Assembly (NCBI GenBank): GCA_038040385.1 | Contig: JBBPII010000002.1 | Span: 347,436 to 411,435, forward strand | Length of the DNA stretch: 64,000 nucleotides | Source of the DNA: Gilichinskyi gelida | GTDB taxonomy: Bacteria > Acidobacteriota > Thermoanaerobaculia > Gp7-AA8 | Direction of reading: 5' to 3' | Part shown: positions 8,389 to 15,625 of the stretch, piece after piece | How the letters are laid out: every line of letters begins with the position of its first letter | Numbering within the stretch: the stretch's first letter is position 1 | The notes under the pieces: generated by a model | Databases searched by the model: none | Seen by the model: the letters and a program-made list of their open reading frames with translations, nothing else | What the model was told of the DNA's origin: nothing | Translations under genes and position numbers: made by a program

Positions 8389-9012
8389 TCATCGACGATT
8401 GAACGTCGCGCGGAACGCCGCGTGCTTCGCGATCAGCTTCAGCGAGCGATCGAGCAGTTTCAGGTTCTCCGGCTTGTTCAGCCACGTCGAGCGGCCGGAG
8501 GGATGCGGCAGGACGACGACGTCGAACGAGCGGCCGGCGCGCGTGGCGCGGTGAACGCGGCCCACCGCGTCCTTCAACTGCCCGATGCCGACGAGCTGTA
8601 CCGCGGCGAGCGTGCCGACGGCGATGACGAGCCGCGGCGCGAGCAGCGCGATCTCCCGGTCGAGATGCGCGCCGCAGTTGGCGATCTCCGTCTCGTCCGG
8701 CACGCGGTCGCCGCCGCTCTTCGGGTCCTTCCCCGGAAAACAGCGAATCACCGCGCAGATGTGAATGCGCTGGCGGAATGCGTCCTCGCTGATGCCGAGC
8801 GCGTCGAACCAGCCGAACATCCGTTTCCCCGCCGTGTAGGCGAACGGGCGCCGGTCCTCGACTTCGTGCGGGCCAGGCGCCTGCCCGACCAACATGACCC
8901 GTGCGCCGCGCACGGCGCCGGTCACCGGCTGGCCGAAAACGTTCGGGCAGGCACGGCACGAATAGAGTTGGGTGAGGTGTCGCTCGAAAGCGGCGTTTGG
9001 TACCATCGGCAT
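8389..9012 (-). CDS. Uracil-DNA glycosylase, iron-sulfur family 4-like
   Basis: 207 residues. It would excise uracil from DNA to start base-excision repair. The first catalytic motif reads VGQAPGPHE and the second HPSGRSTW near residue 170. Cysteines in CRAC (residues ~19-22), IRCFPGKD and NCGAHLDRE are spaced like the four 4Fe-4S ligands of family 4 enzymes. I placed the start at ATG 9012; ATG 9006 is equally possible. The next gene starts divergently at 9019, leaving at most 12 bases between start codons, so there is no room for a Shine-Dalgarno and this gene is probably leaderless. HPSGRS departs from the family's usual second motif, so the subfamily is uncertain. Confidence 0.82.
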   Translation of the reverse strand: MPMVPNAAFERHLTQLYSCRACPNVFGQPVTGAVRGARVMLVGQAPGPHEVEDRRPFAYTAGKRMFGWFDALGISEDAFRQRIHICAVIRCFPGKDPKSGGDRVPDETEIANCGAHLDREIALLAPRLVIAVGTLAAVQLVGIGQLKDAVGRVHRATRAGRSFDVVVLPHPSGRSTWLNKPENLKLLDRSLKLIAKHAAFRATFNRR

Positions 9013-9018
9013 CGGGTC

Positions 9019-9702
9019 ATGAAACGTCTCGTTCTGCCGCTCCTCTTCCTCGCCACCGCCCTCCCCGCCGCCGCCTGGACGCGCGCGGCGGAGCACCGCA
9101 TCGCCCTGAAGGGGGCGGAGCTGGGGCCTCCCGATCTGCGACTGGTCATCGAGACCTTCCACGACGACTATCTCCGCGGCATCGATCTCGCCCTCGGCGA
9201 CGAAGGGAGCGAGATCCATCGCGAGAAACTGCGCGCGCGCATCGAGGCGGAGTCGCGGGCCATCGTGCAGATGATCCGCACCAACAAGCCGATGGTGCAG
9301 ATCGTCGAGCGGCTCGGCATCCTCGCCCACTTGGTCGGCGACGCCAACAATCCGTTTCACCTCGGCGACGACGCGGCGATGCGCGCCGATTTCGAGCGGT
9401 ACTTCGAACGGAAGATGGCGCGCTTCCCGACATTCTTCTACGGCGTCGACCGCCGCTTCGCGCTCGGCGCGTATCTCGACGGCACTTTCGCCCGCACCAG
9501 GAAGTTCGTCACGCCGATGGCAGACGAGTACACGCGCGGGACCTCGGCGACCTTCGACGACCGCTCGACCGCCTTCGGCGTCGCCTCGGTCTGCTACTCG
9601 CACGCCGTCACCGACATCGTCAATCTCCAGTACTTCATCTGGAAGGAAGCGGGCGGCAACGTCCGCAACGCGCCGCAGAGCATCGTCCTGAATGGCAATT
9701 GA
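9019..9702 (+). CDS. Secreted zinc-dependent phospholipase C / S1-P1 nuclease-like protein
   Basis: 227 residues with a Sec signal peptide ending ALPAAA. The mature protein then begins with tryptophan (WTRAAEH); zinc phospholipase C and S1/P1 nucleases use an N-terminal Trp as a metal ligand. The helix LGILAHLVGDANNPFHLGDD carries the His-x3-Asp and the second His expected for the trinuclear zinc site. CYSHAVTDIVN near the C-terminus may supply another ligand. Substrate (lipid or nucleic acid) cannot be decided from sequence. It overlaps purH by 11 bases. A -10-like TACCAT at 9001-9006 lies 12 bases before the ATG. Confidence 0.72.
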   Translation: MKRLVLPLLFLATALPAAAWTRAAEHRIALKGAELGPPDLRLVIETFHDDYLRGIDLALGDEGSEIHREKLRARIEAESRAIVQMIRTNKPMVQIVERLGILAHLVGDANNPFHLGDDAAMRADFERYFERKMARFPTFFYGVDRRFALGAYLDGTFARTRKFVTPMADEYTRGTSATFDDRSTAFGVASVCYSHAVTDIVNLQYFIWKEAGGNVRNAPQSIVLNGN

Positions 9703-11164
9703 ACGCGCCATCCTCTCCGTTTCCGACAAGCGCGGCATCGTCGAACTGGCAAAGGCACTCCGGGAGCGCGGCGTGGAGATCCTCTCCACCGGCGGCACCG
9801 CGAAGCACCTGGCGGACGCCGGCATCGAGGTCACGCCGATCTCGCAGTGGTCCGGCGCGCCGGAGATCCTCGGCGGCCGGGTCAAGACGCTGACGCCGAA
9901 AGTGTTCGGCGGAATCCTGTTCGACCGCGACAATTTGTCGCACGTCGCCGAGGGCCTCCTGCCGATCGACCTCGTGGTCGTGAATCTCTACCCGTTCGAG
10001 GCCACCATCGCGAAGGAGGACGTGACCGTCGACGAGGCCATCGAGCAGATCGACATCGGCGGGCCGTCGATGCTGCGCGCCGCGGCGAAGAACCACCGCC
10101 ACGTCCTGCCGCTTTGCGATCCGTCGATGTACGACGAATTCCTCCGGCAGATCGACGGCGTCAGCGATGACTTCCGCCGCCGTTGTGTGGCCGCGGTGTT
10201 CGAGAAGACGAGCGCGTATGACGCGGCGATCGCCGGATTTCTCGCGAGTGTAGCGGCGGCCGCTCCGGCCGCCGGCGGGCGGGAGCGCCCGCCGCTACAC
10301 TTGCGTTACGGCGAGAATCCCCATCAGTCCGCAGAGTTTCGCTCCGCCGCCAAGCCCTTCGAACAATTGCAGGGCAAAGAGCTGTCGTACAACAACATCC
10401 TCGACCTCGACTCCGCGATCCGTCTGGCGCACGCTTTCCGCGAGCCGGCTGCGGCGGTCATCAAGCACACCAACCCATGCGGGGCGGCGCGGCGCGGCAG
10501 CTTGGCCGAGGCGCTGCGCGCGGCGATCGAGTCCGATCCGCTGTCGGCGTTCGGTGGGATCATCGGCGCCAACCGCGAATTCGACGAGGCCAGCGCGCGC
10601 ATCGTGGAGTCCATGTTCCTCGAGGTGATCGTCGCGCCGTCGTTCAGCCCGGGGGCGCGCGAGGTGCTGGCGAAGAAGAAGAACCTGCGGCTGCTCGTCG
10701 CGCCGCCGCCGTCGAACGAGCAGGAGCTCCGCAGCGCCGCCGGCGGCATGCTGGTGCAGGACGCCGACCGTGTGAGCGGCCGCGACACATGGCGGGTGGT
10801 CACCGAAACGCAGCCCGACGATCTCGACGGGCTGGAATTCGCCTGGATCGTCTGCGCGCACGTGAAGTCGAACGCCATCGTGCTCTGCAGGGACTCGCAG
10901 ACCATCGGCGTGGGGGCGGGTCAGATGAGCCGCGTCGACGCGGCGAAGGTGGCGATCATGAAGTCGATCTTCCCCGCCGCCGGCAGCGTCGCCGCCTCAG
11001 ACGCCTTCTTCCCCTTCCGCGACGGGCTGGACATCCTCGCCGACGCCGGCGTCCGCGCGGTCATCCAACCCGGCGGCTCCGTGCGGGACGAGGAAGTGAT
11101 CGCCGCCGCGAACGAGCGCGGGCTGGCGATGGTGTTCACCGGGGAACGCCACTTCCGGCACTAG
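9692..11164 (+). CDS. purH: Bifunctional AICAR formyltransferase / IMP cyclohydrolase
   Basis: 490 residues catalysing the last two steps of de novo IMP synthesis. The N-terminal IMP cyclohydrolase (MGS-like) domain covers residues 1-~185 (ILSTGGTAKHLADAGIEV; RVKTLTPKVFGGIL; INLYPF-like VVNLYPFEAT). The AICAR transformylase domain follows from LRYGENPHQSAEF and includes KHTNPCG with the catalytic Lys-His and SDAFFPFRDGLD. The linker between them is encoded by a GC-rich inverted repeat (10247-10301) that reads in frame as alanine/proline/glycine-rich residues. The gene overlaps the preceding secreted-protein gene by 11 bases, so it may depend on upstream transcription. Confidence 0.95.
   Translation: MAIERAILSVSDKRGIVELAKALRERGVEILSTGGTAKHLADAGIEVTPISQWSGAPEILGGRVKTLTPKVFGGILFDRDNLSHVAEGLLPIDLVVVNLYPFEATIAKEDVTVDEAIEQIDIGGPSMLRAAAKNHRHVLPLCDPSMYDEFLRQIDGVSDDFRRRCVAAVFEKTSAYDAAIAGFLASVAAAAPAAGGRERPPLHLRYGENPHQSAEFRSAAKPFEQLQGKELSYNNILDLDSAIRLAHAFREPAAAVIKHTNPCGAARRGSLAEALRAAIESDPLSAFGGIIGANREFDEASARIVESMFLEVIVAPSFSPGAREVLAKKKNLRLLVAPPPSNEQELRSAAGGMLVQDADRVSGRDTWRVVTETQPDDLDGLEFAWIVCAHVKSNAIVLCRDSQTIGVGAGQMSRVDAAKVAIMKSIFPAAGSVAASDAFFPFRDGLDILADAGVRAVIQPGGSVRDEEVIAAANERGLAMVFTGERHFRH
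10247..10301. repeat. Inverted repeat inside purH (family B)
   Basis: Arms of 13 bp (AGTGTAGCGGCGG at 10247-10259 and its reverse complement at 10289-10301) surround further GC-rich palindromic sequence. It lies entirely in the coding frame, at the interdomain linker. It resembles the intergenic repeats elsewhere in the window in style, but I found no second exact copy. Confidence 0.75.
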
Positions 11165-11176
11165 CAGAGAACATCC

Positions 11177-12247
11177 TCAAATCGTTCTCTCCAACTCCCT
11201 CAGCTGCTGAACCAACATGTCGAGACTCCCACGGGCCATCGTGCCGATGCCAGTGTCGCCCATCCAGTAGCGCGCGACGTAGCCATCGCGCAGCTTCGTG
11301 AACTCCGGCGTGCCACCGAGGTTCGAGTTGTGAATCATGTTCAGTCCCTCGATCTCGAGATCGCGGTTCGTCGATTCGATTGCGCTGCGATAACGCTGCG
11401 CAACGTCGACCAGGCGCACCACGTCGACTCTCGTGAGGCTCTTCATCTGCGCGCGGTATGCCAGATCGATACGCTCGAAGTCCATTCGGAGCGCGACGCC
11501 GTTGATGAACGCCGGGAGGGTGTGCTTGCGCACGCCGGCATTCTCTTCGAGAAAGCGAAGATTGTTGAGCAGCGCTGAGTCGGCGCCGAGGAATCGGTCG
11601 AGACCTTCGCGGAACCGTCTGCTGTCGAGATCGGAGAGCTGCATCTTTTTCGACGCGGCATCGAGTCCTTTGCGAACGTAGGGCTCGTACCACTCCCACG
11701 CGGTGAGGATCGAGGCAGCCGCCTTGCGTGCCTCGTTCTGATCGATCAGCTTCTGCTGCATGGCCTGCATCGTCGCCAGCGACGGGAGCCGGTTGAGCAT
11801 CTCGAGAGTCAATCCGCCTTTCAGCCAGTCGGCGACCGCTGTCGCGCCGGCCGAGATGGCGCTACCCACCACCGGAATGGCCCCCGCCGCCGCCTTCAGA
11901 ATCGTGAGGCCGAGCGCGGCGATCGGACCGGCGTTGAACGTATGGGCGTCGACTCCGACGCGTTCGGCGTAGCCGATCAACGCCTCCTGGTCGTCCGACA
12001 GCGGCACGGCGTTCGAGTTCGTCACGATCACCGTGACGCCCGTCTTGAGCCGCTTCGGCTCCATCAGCTCCTGCCCCTTCTTGTGGATCTGGAGTAGAAG
12101 CTCGCCGCGGTCGTACGTCCACTCGTTTACACCACCGGCACCTACCGATCCCTTTGCTCGATTCCACTTGAAGAGCTTCGGCGCGTCATCGTTGTCGTTG
12201 TAGACCCACCAGTCGACCGAGTCGTTGCTACGATTCACGATTCGCAT
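11177..12247 (-). CDS. Unknown protein with beta N-terminus, hydrophobic hairpin and helical C-terminus
   Basis: 356 residues, no signal peptide, no confident family. Residues 1-80 look beta-rich, with many W/Y/N/D residues (RIVNRSNDSVDWWVYNDNDD). Residues ~105-145 form a long apolar stretch with glycines (PIAALGLTILKAAAGAIPVVGSA is part of it). The rest is predicted helical and charged. A sticky beta domain, a hydrophobic helical hairpin and a helical bundle recall alpha-helical pore-forming toxins, but that is only a resemblance in composition. It converges with purH, with 12 bases between stops. A TATTCT box six bases before the ATG suggests a leaderless transcript. Confidence 0.8.
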   Translation of the reverse strand: MRIVNRSNDSVDWWVYNDNDDAPKLFKWNRAKGSVGAGGVNEWTYDRGELLLQIHKKGQELMEPKRLKTGVTVIVTNSNAVPLSDDQEALIGYAERVGVDAHTFNAGPIAALGLTILKAAAGAIPVVGSAISAGATAVADWLKGGLTLEMLNRLPSLATMQAMQQKLIDQNEARKAAASILTAWEWYEPYVRKGLDAASKKMQLSDLDSRRFREGLDRFLGADSALLNNLRFLEENAGVRKHTLPAFINGVALRMDFERIDLAYRAQMKSLTRVDVVRLVDVAQRYRSAIESTNRDLEIEGLNMIHNSNLGGTPEFTKLRDGYVARYWMGDTGIGTMARGSLDMLVQQLRELERTI

Positions 12248-12253
12248 GCGGTG

Positions 12254-12259
12254 AGAATA
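12254..12259 (-). promoter_or_regulatory. -10 element TATTCT upstream of the 11177-12247 gene
   Basis: On the minus strand TATTCT is followed by six bases and then the ATG at 12247; no Shine-Dalgarno. Probable leaderless promoter. Confidence 0.55.
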
Positions 12260-12289
12260 CAGGAGGCCATCCCGCGGGAACCGGCAAGG

Positions 12290-13066
12290 TTAATCGTGTT
12301 TGCGGCGCGGAATCTCCACCTTCCCCGCTACGCGCTCGTAGTCGATGTGCCCGCTCCCTTTGTGGCGCACCACGAAGTCGCCGCCGACGTCGCTGACTGC
12401 CAGGCTGCCGGAGCCCTTGCTGCCGACGGTGACGCCGCGCTTCACGCGGCGGATCTCCACCGAGCCGGAGCCGTCGGAGGGGATGTCCACCGCGCCGGCG
12501 TCGTCGATCTCGATCGATCCGGACGAGTCTTCGATGCGCAGCTTGCCTCCGACGTGGTCGACGGTGATCTCGCCCGAGGAGTCGTCGATGTTGACGTCGC
12601 CGCTGACGTCGCGGATGTGCAGCGAGCCGCTGCTGTCGTGGATGTCGGCGGCGCCGACGCCCTCCACGCGCAGCTCGCCGGAGGAGTCGTCGATGCGGAT
12701 GGGGACGTTGTCGGGAACGATCACCTCGAAGTCGAGCGCGTTGCGGCTCCAGCCGAAGCCGGTGCTCTCGGGCATGTTGGCTTCGATGCGAACTTCGGAT
12801 CCGTTGCGCGTCGCGGTGAGGGTGATGCGGCTCAGATTGCCCGCCTCGGACGTGCACGCCGTCCCCTTCGCCTTCACCTCGTTCGCGCCGCGCGCGCCGG
12901 TGACGCGCAGCTCGCCGGCGCGACCGACGATGGCGATGCTCGTCGCGCCGGCCACGGGCGCCGCGGCGCTGCGGGCGGCGGTGTGGTTGCAGTCATCGAA
13001 CAATCCGCCGGAGGCGGACGCGGAGGCGGCGGCGAGGACGAGAGCGAGCGACGTCAGTGTGCGCAT
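12290..13066 (-). CDS. Secreted DUF4097-like beta-repeat protein
   Basis: 258 residues with a Sec signal peptide (LALVLAAASASASG). After an N-terminal strand region the protein becomes a regular series of ~18-20-residue repeats between residues ~115 and 245. Each repeat is built around D-S-S-G or G-S-G turns (RIDDSSGELRVEG, NIDDSSGEITVDH, RIEDSSGSIEIDD). This is the pattern of DUF4097/adhesin-like proteins thought to form a right-handed beta-helix or solenoid. Likely periplasmic or surface-exposed; no enzymatic residues stand out. There is no clear Shine-Dalgarno. The neighbour upstream (13109, plus strand) is divergent. Confidence 0.82.
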   Translation of the reverse strand: MRTLTSLALVLAAASASASGGLFDDCNHTAARSAAAPVAGATSIAIVGRAGELRVTGARGANEVKAKGTACTSEAGNLSRITLTATRNGSEVRIEANMPESTGFGWSRNALDFEVIVPDNVPIRIDDSSGELRVEGVGAADIHDSSGSLHIRDVSGDVNIDDSSGEITVDHVGGKLRIEDSSGSIEIDDAGAVDIPSDGSGSVEIRRVKRGVTVGSKGSGSLAVSDVGGDFVVRHKGSGHIDYERVAGKVEIPRRKHD

Positions 13067-13108
13067 GCCGCTTCTTACGTGAGCGGCGGGCGGCGGTTGC
13101 ATGATTTC

Positions 13109-13639
13109 ATGGCACCCGCGATGGATCTCCAGTCGTACCTGCGCCCGCTCTACCAGGACCTCGACGGCGTCACCCGCTTCGACGCGGTGGAGCGCGTCGC
13201 GCGGATCGCGCGGCGGCTCTACACCCCGGCCTCGGAGGACGACGCGCGCCCCTTCGAGCTGCTCCTGCTCTTCCACGGCCTCGGGAAGTGGCTGGACAAG
13301 ATGGGCAGTCTGTCGCGCACGGCGCTGGCCGTGGACGGGCTCTCGGAGGCGGAGTTGCGGCAGACCGCGGCGTCCATCGCCCGGCTCGACGCGCCGGCCA
13401 GCGACGCCGAGCGCGCCGTCGCCGCGGCGCTCCTCATCGACCACGCCGGCGTGCGCGGGCTGGCGGAGCGGCTGGCGCGCTCGCGGCGCGAGGGACAGTC
13501 GGTCGCCGACGTGGTGCGCGCCGCGCTGGCCGACGACGAGCGGCCGGAGTGGCTCAGCGCCGAGGCGGCGGCCTGGCTGGAGGAGCGGCGGGTGACGCGC
13601 CGCGAGTTCTGCCGCGCCATCCTCGAGGAAGCCCAATAG
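13109..13639 (+). CDS. Unknown cytosolic helical protein, possibly a degenerate HD-fold protein
   Basis: 176 residues, strongly helical and rich in alanine and arginine. LLLLFHGLGKWLDKMG resembles the HD-phosphohydrolase core (usually His-Asp-x-Gly-Lys) but with Gly replacing the metal-binding Asp, and ALLIDHAGVRG could be the second HD-like helix. If it is an HD protein it is probably inactive. The start is ATG 13109 or 13121 (MDLQSYL); no Shine-Dalgarno favours either. The TAG stop lies inside a palindrome that also contains the stop of the convergent tyrosinase gene. Confidence 0.7.
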   Translation: MAPAMDLQSYLRPLYQDLDGVTRFDAVERVARIARRLYTPASEDDARPFELLLLFHGLGKWLDKMGSLSRTALAVDGLSEAELRQTAASIARLDAPASDAERAVAAALLIDHAGVRGLAERLARSRREGQSVADVVRAALADDERPEWLSAEAAAWLEERRVTRREFCRAILEEAQ

Positions 13640-13655
13640 TACGATTCGTACTATT
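13635..13655. repeat. Palindrome AATAGTACG-n3-CGTACTATT shared by two stop codons
   Basis: Nine-base perfect arms with spacer ATT. The TAG at 13637-13639 ends the plus-strand gene and the CTA at 13651-13653 ends the tyrosinase gene. The same palindrome with ten-base arms recurs at 57230-57252 beside the hemL promoter. It could serve as a compact bidirectional stop structure or be a dispersed repeat. Confidence 0.85.
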
Positions 13656-15105
13656 CCTCGACCAGCCGCACCGCCTTGAAACTCACCTTCCCCTCGAGTC
13701 TGAGTGGCACCTCGCGTCCCTGCGCGTCGAGCGGACCGCGGGGGACGAAGGTGACGTCGATGTTGCCGCCGTTGGCGGTGATGACCTTCTTCGCCGGAGC
13801 GTCGATGCGGAACGCCGCGGTGAAGTCGTGCATCTCCGCGCCGAACGGCGCCAGGTTGCCGACGTAATTCGGCAGGCTCGGATCGGGCTTCGTCCCCGCG
13901 GGGAGGGCGATGTACACCTCGTAGATCACGCCCGGAGGCGCGGTGACGGTGACCCCTTCGATGCGCAACACTAACGCGCGCGCTGCCAGCGTGCGGGCGG
14001 CCGAACCCTTCGGCACGGTCACCCGCACCGCCGACGGCGCCGCCCCAAGCTCGACCGCCTGCGGCTGTGCTTTGATGGTGGTCTTATTGAGATCCGTGGC
14101 GACCACCGTCCCGAGGGTGGTGCCCGGAGGGCACGTTTGCGCCGGCACCGCCGGCACGCCCTGGTACGAGTAGCCGAGCTGCGGCAGCGCGTTGATCACG
14201 CTGCTCACCCTCTTCGGCACTGTCGCGCCCTGCGTCGCTGCTTTTGCGTCGGGGAAGGAGAAGGCCTGACGGCACCACGTGCTGTTGTTCGGATCCGTCC
14301 GCCCGCCGCCCATCGTCAGCCAGAAGTCCCACACCCGGTCGATGTTCGCGTGATGGGCCCAGAAGATCGGATCGCGGGCCGCGGTGCCGAACGATCCCAT
14401 GAATCCGCCGATGGCCACGTGCACCGAGTCGTGCGGCGTCGTCTCCAGACGCCCATGCGGCGAGGCGCCGTGATTCGGCGCGTTGAGCTGCTGGCTGCCG
14501 AAGCTCGCCGAGGTGCCGGTTGGACCGGCGAAGTTGGTGAAGCTTCCTGCGATCGAGAGGTTGACCGCCGACGCCGGAAGCTGCCCGCCGGCGTTGAGGG
14601 TCGCGTTGCGCTGCGGGATGAACAGCACGTTGCCGGTGGTCGGCGTTCGGTACATCGGCGGGATCGCTCGCTGCGTCACGTCGGTGTAGTCCCAAAACGG
14701 CAGCGCGAAGTTGGCGTCGCCGGAGAGCTTGGAGATGGCGCGCTCGAAGAACCAGAGGTACATCCGGTGCCACGGCAGGAACCACCAATGCCCGTGCTGG
14801 CAGGTGTTCCACAGCGGGTTGCTGCCGCTCGGAGGGGCGGGGCCGATGCCATGGATGTTGGCGAAGTTGTTCCAGTTGAGCGGATTCGACGCCGGCAGTG
14901 CCTGCATCGCCGCGATTCCCCTCTTGAGCGAGACGATGGTCAGGCTGGTGGCCGTCAGGTTCTTCAGGTTCGGCCGGACCACCGCGGCGAAGGCGTCGTC
15001 GGTGACGCCGAGGAAGTCGAGGATGGGGCCGGAGAAGAGTGCCGCCGAGGCGGCGACGCCGGTTTTCTTCAGGAACTGCCGGCGCGACGAGCGGGATCGC
15101 GACAT
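13651..15105 (-). CDS. Tat-exported tyrosinase (type 3 copper phenol oxidase)
   Basis: 484 residues. The twin-arginine signal SRRQFLKK at residues 7-14 fits export of a copper-loaded fold. Copper A ligands are His85, His104 and His113 (CQHGHWWFLPWHRMYLWF). Copper B lies in HDSVH (His225, His229) and DPIFWAHHANIDRVW (His251/252). It would hydroxylate phenols and oxidise catechols to quinones. The C-terminal ~110 residues form a beta domain ending KAVRLVEE, like the shielding domain of plant and fungal polyphenol oxidases. A strong Shine-Dalgarno (AAGGAGG) precedes the ATG. It follows a small lipoprotein gene by 43 bases in an apparent operon. Confidence 0.92.
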   Translation of the reverse strand: MSRSRSSRRQFLKKTGVAASAALFSGPILDFLGVTDDAFAAVVRPNLKNLTATSLTIVSLKRGIAAMQALPASNPLNWNNFANIHGIGPAPPSGSNPLWNTCQHGHWWFLPWHRMYLWFFERAISKLSGDANFALPFWDYTDVTQRAIPPMYRTPTTGNVLFIPQRNATLNAGGQLPASAVNLSIAGSFTNFAGPTGTSASFGSQQLNAPNHGASPHGRLETTPHDSVHVAIGGFMGSFGTAARDPIFWAHHANIDRVWDFWLTMGGGRTDPNNSTWCRQAFSFPDAKAATQGATVPKRVSSVINALPQLGYSYQGVPAVPAQTCPPGTTLGTVVATDLNKTTIKAQPQAVELGAAPSAVRVTVPKGSAARTLAARALVLRIEGVTVTAPPGVIYEVYIALPAGTKPDPSLPNYVGNLAPFGAEMHDFTAAFRIDAPAKKVITANGGNIDVTFVPRGPLDAQGREVPLRLEGKVSFKAVRLVEE

Positions 15106-15148
15106 ACCTGCCTCCTTTTTTCGAAGGCCGGAAGTATATCGCTGCTCG

Positions 15149-15625
15149 CTACTCTTCGACGATGCGGAGCCGCTGGAAGGTAATGGTGCCCTTGGCAGGC
15201 GCGATGGGAGCGAAGGTGATGGCTAGTGATTTCGCGCCGCCCGCTAGTGCCCCTTCCACAACCGCATCGAGCGGCGCCGAGGCGATGTATTTGCCGTTCT
15301 GCTCCTCGGCGCCATACGTGGCGAGCGTGCCGGCGACGGCGTCGCCCACCCGCACCTCCCACACACCGACCTCACCCTCCACCGCGATCCCTTCGATGCG
15401 CAGCATGAGATGACGCTTCGGATCGCGGGCCACGGCGAGAGCGCGCGTCCGCTCCCGCCCGAGGTTGAGAGTGAGCGTAACCGGTGCGCTGCGCAGCTCG
15501 GTGCGCCCCTCACGAATGGCGATCGATCGAGATCCGGAAGCGTCCACGTTCAGACAGGCAATGAGAAGGAAGGCGGCGATGGCGGGACCGCGAGACCGCG
15601 AGACCCCGAGACCCCGCAACCTCAC
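15149..15625 (-). CDS. Small lipoprotein resembling the tyrosinase C-terminal domain
   Basis: 158 residues from a GTG start that overlaps the upstream TGA as GTGA. A lipobox (F-L-L-I-A-C, Cys24) suggests lipid anchoring. The mature part shows the same order of features as the last ~110 residues of the tyrosinase downstream: a basic stretch, LMLRIEGIAV (tyrosinase LVLRIEGVTV), a strand with W/Y-E-V, and a terminal QRLRIVEE (tyrosinase KAVRLVEE). I infer homology to that domain. The first 14 residues are translated from a GAGACCCC-type repeat, so the N-terminus may be recent or the real start may be the TTG at 15619. It might assist or mask the tyrosinase; this is untested. Confidence 0.72.
   Translation of the reverse strand: MRLRGLGVSRSRGPAIAAFLLIACLNVDASGSRSIAIREGRTELRSAPVTLTLNLGRERTRALAVARDPKRHLMLRIEGIAVEGEVGVWEVRVGDAVAGTLATYGAEEQNGKYIASAPLDAVVEGALAGGAKSLAITFAPIAPAKGTITFQRLRIVEE
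15582..15625. repeat. GAGACCCC repeat, copy D1
   Basis: A run of GAGACCGCGAGACCCCGAGA-type units ending CCGCAACCTCAC. It overlaps the start of the lipoprotein gene and the end of the HD-GYP gene. Other copies are at 40758-40836, 45142-45181, 45616-45654 and 55827-55905. Confidence 0.85.
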
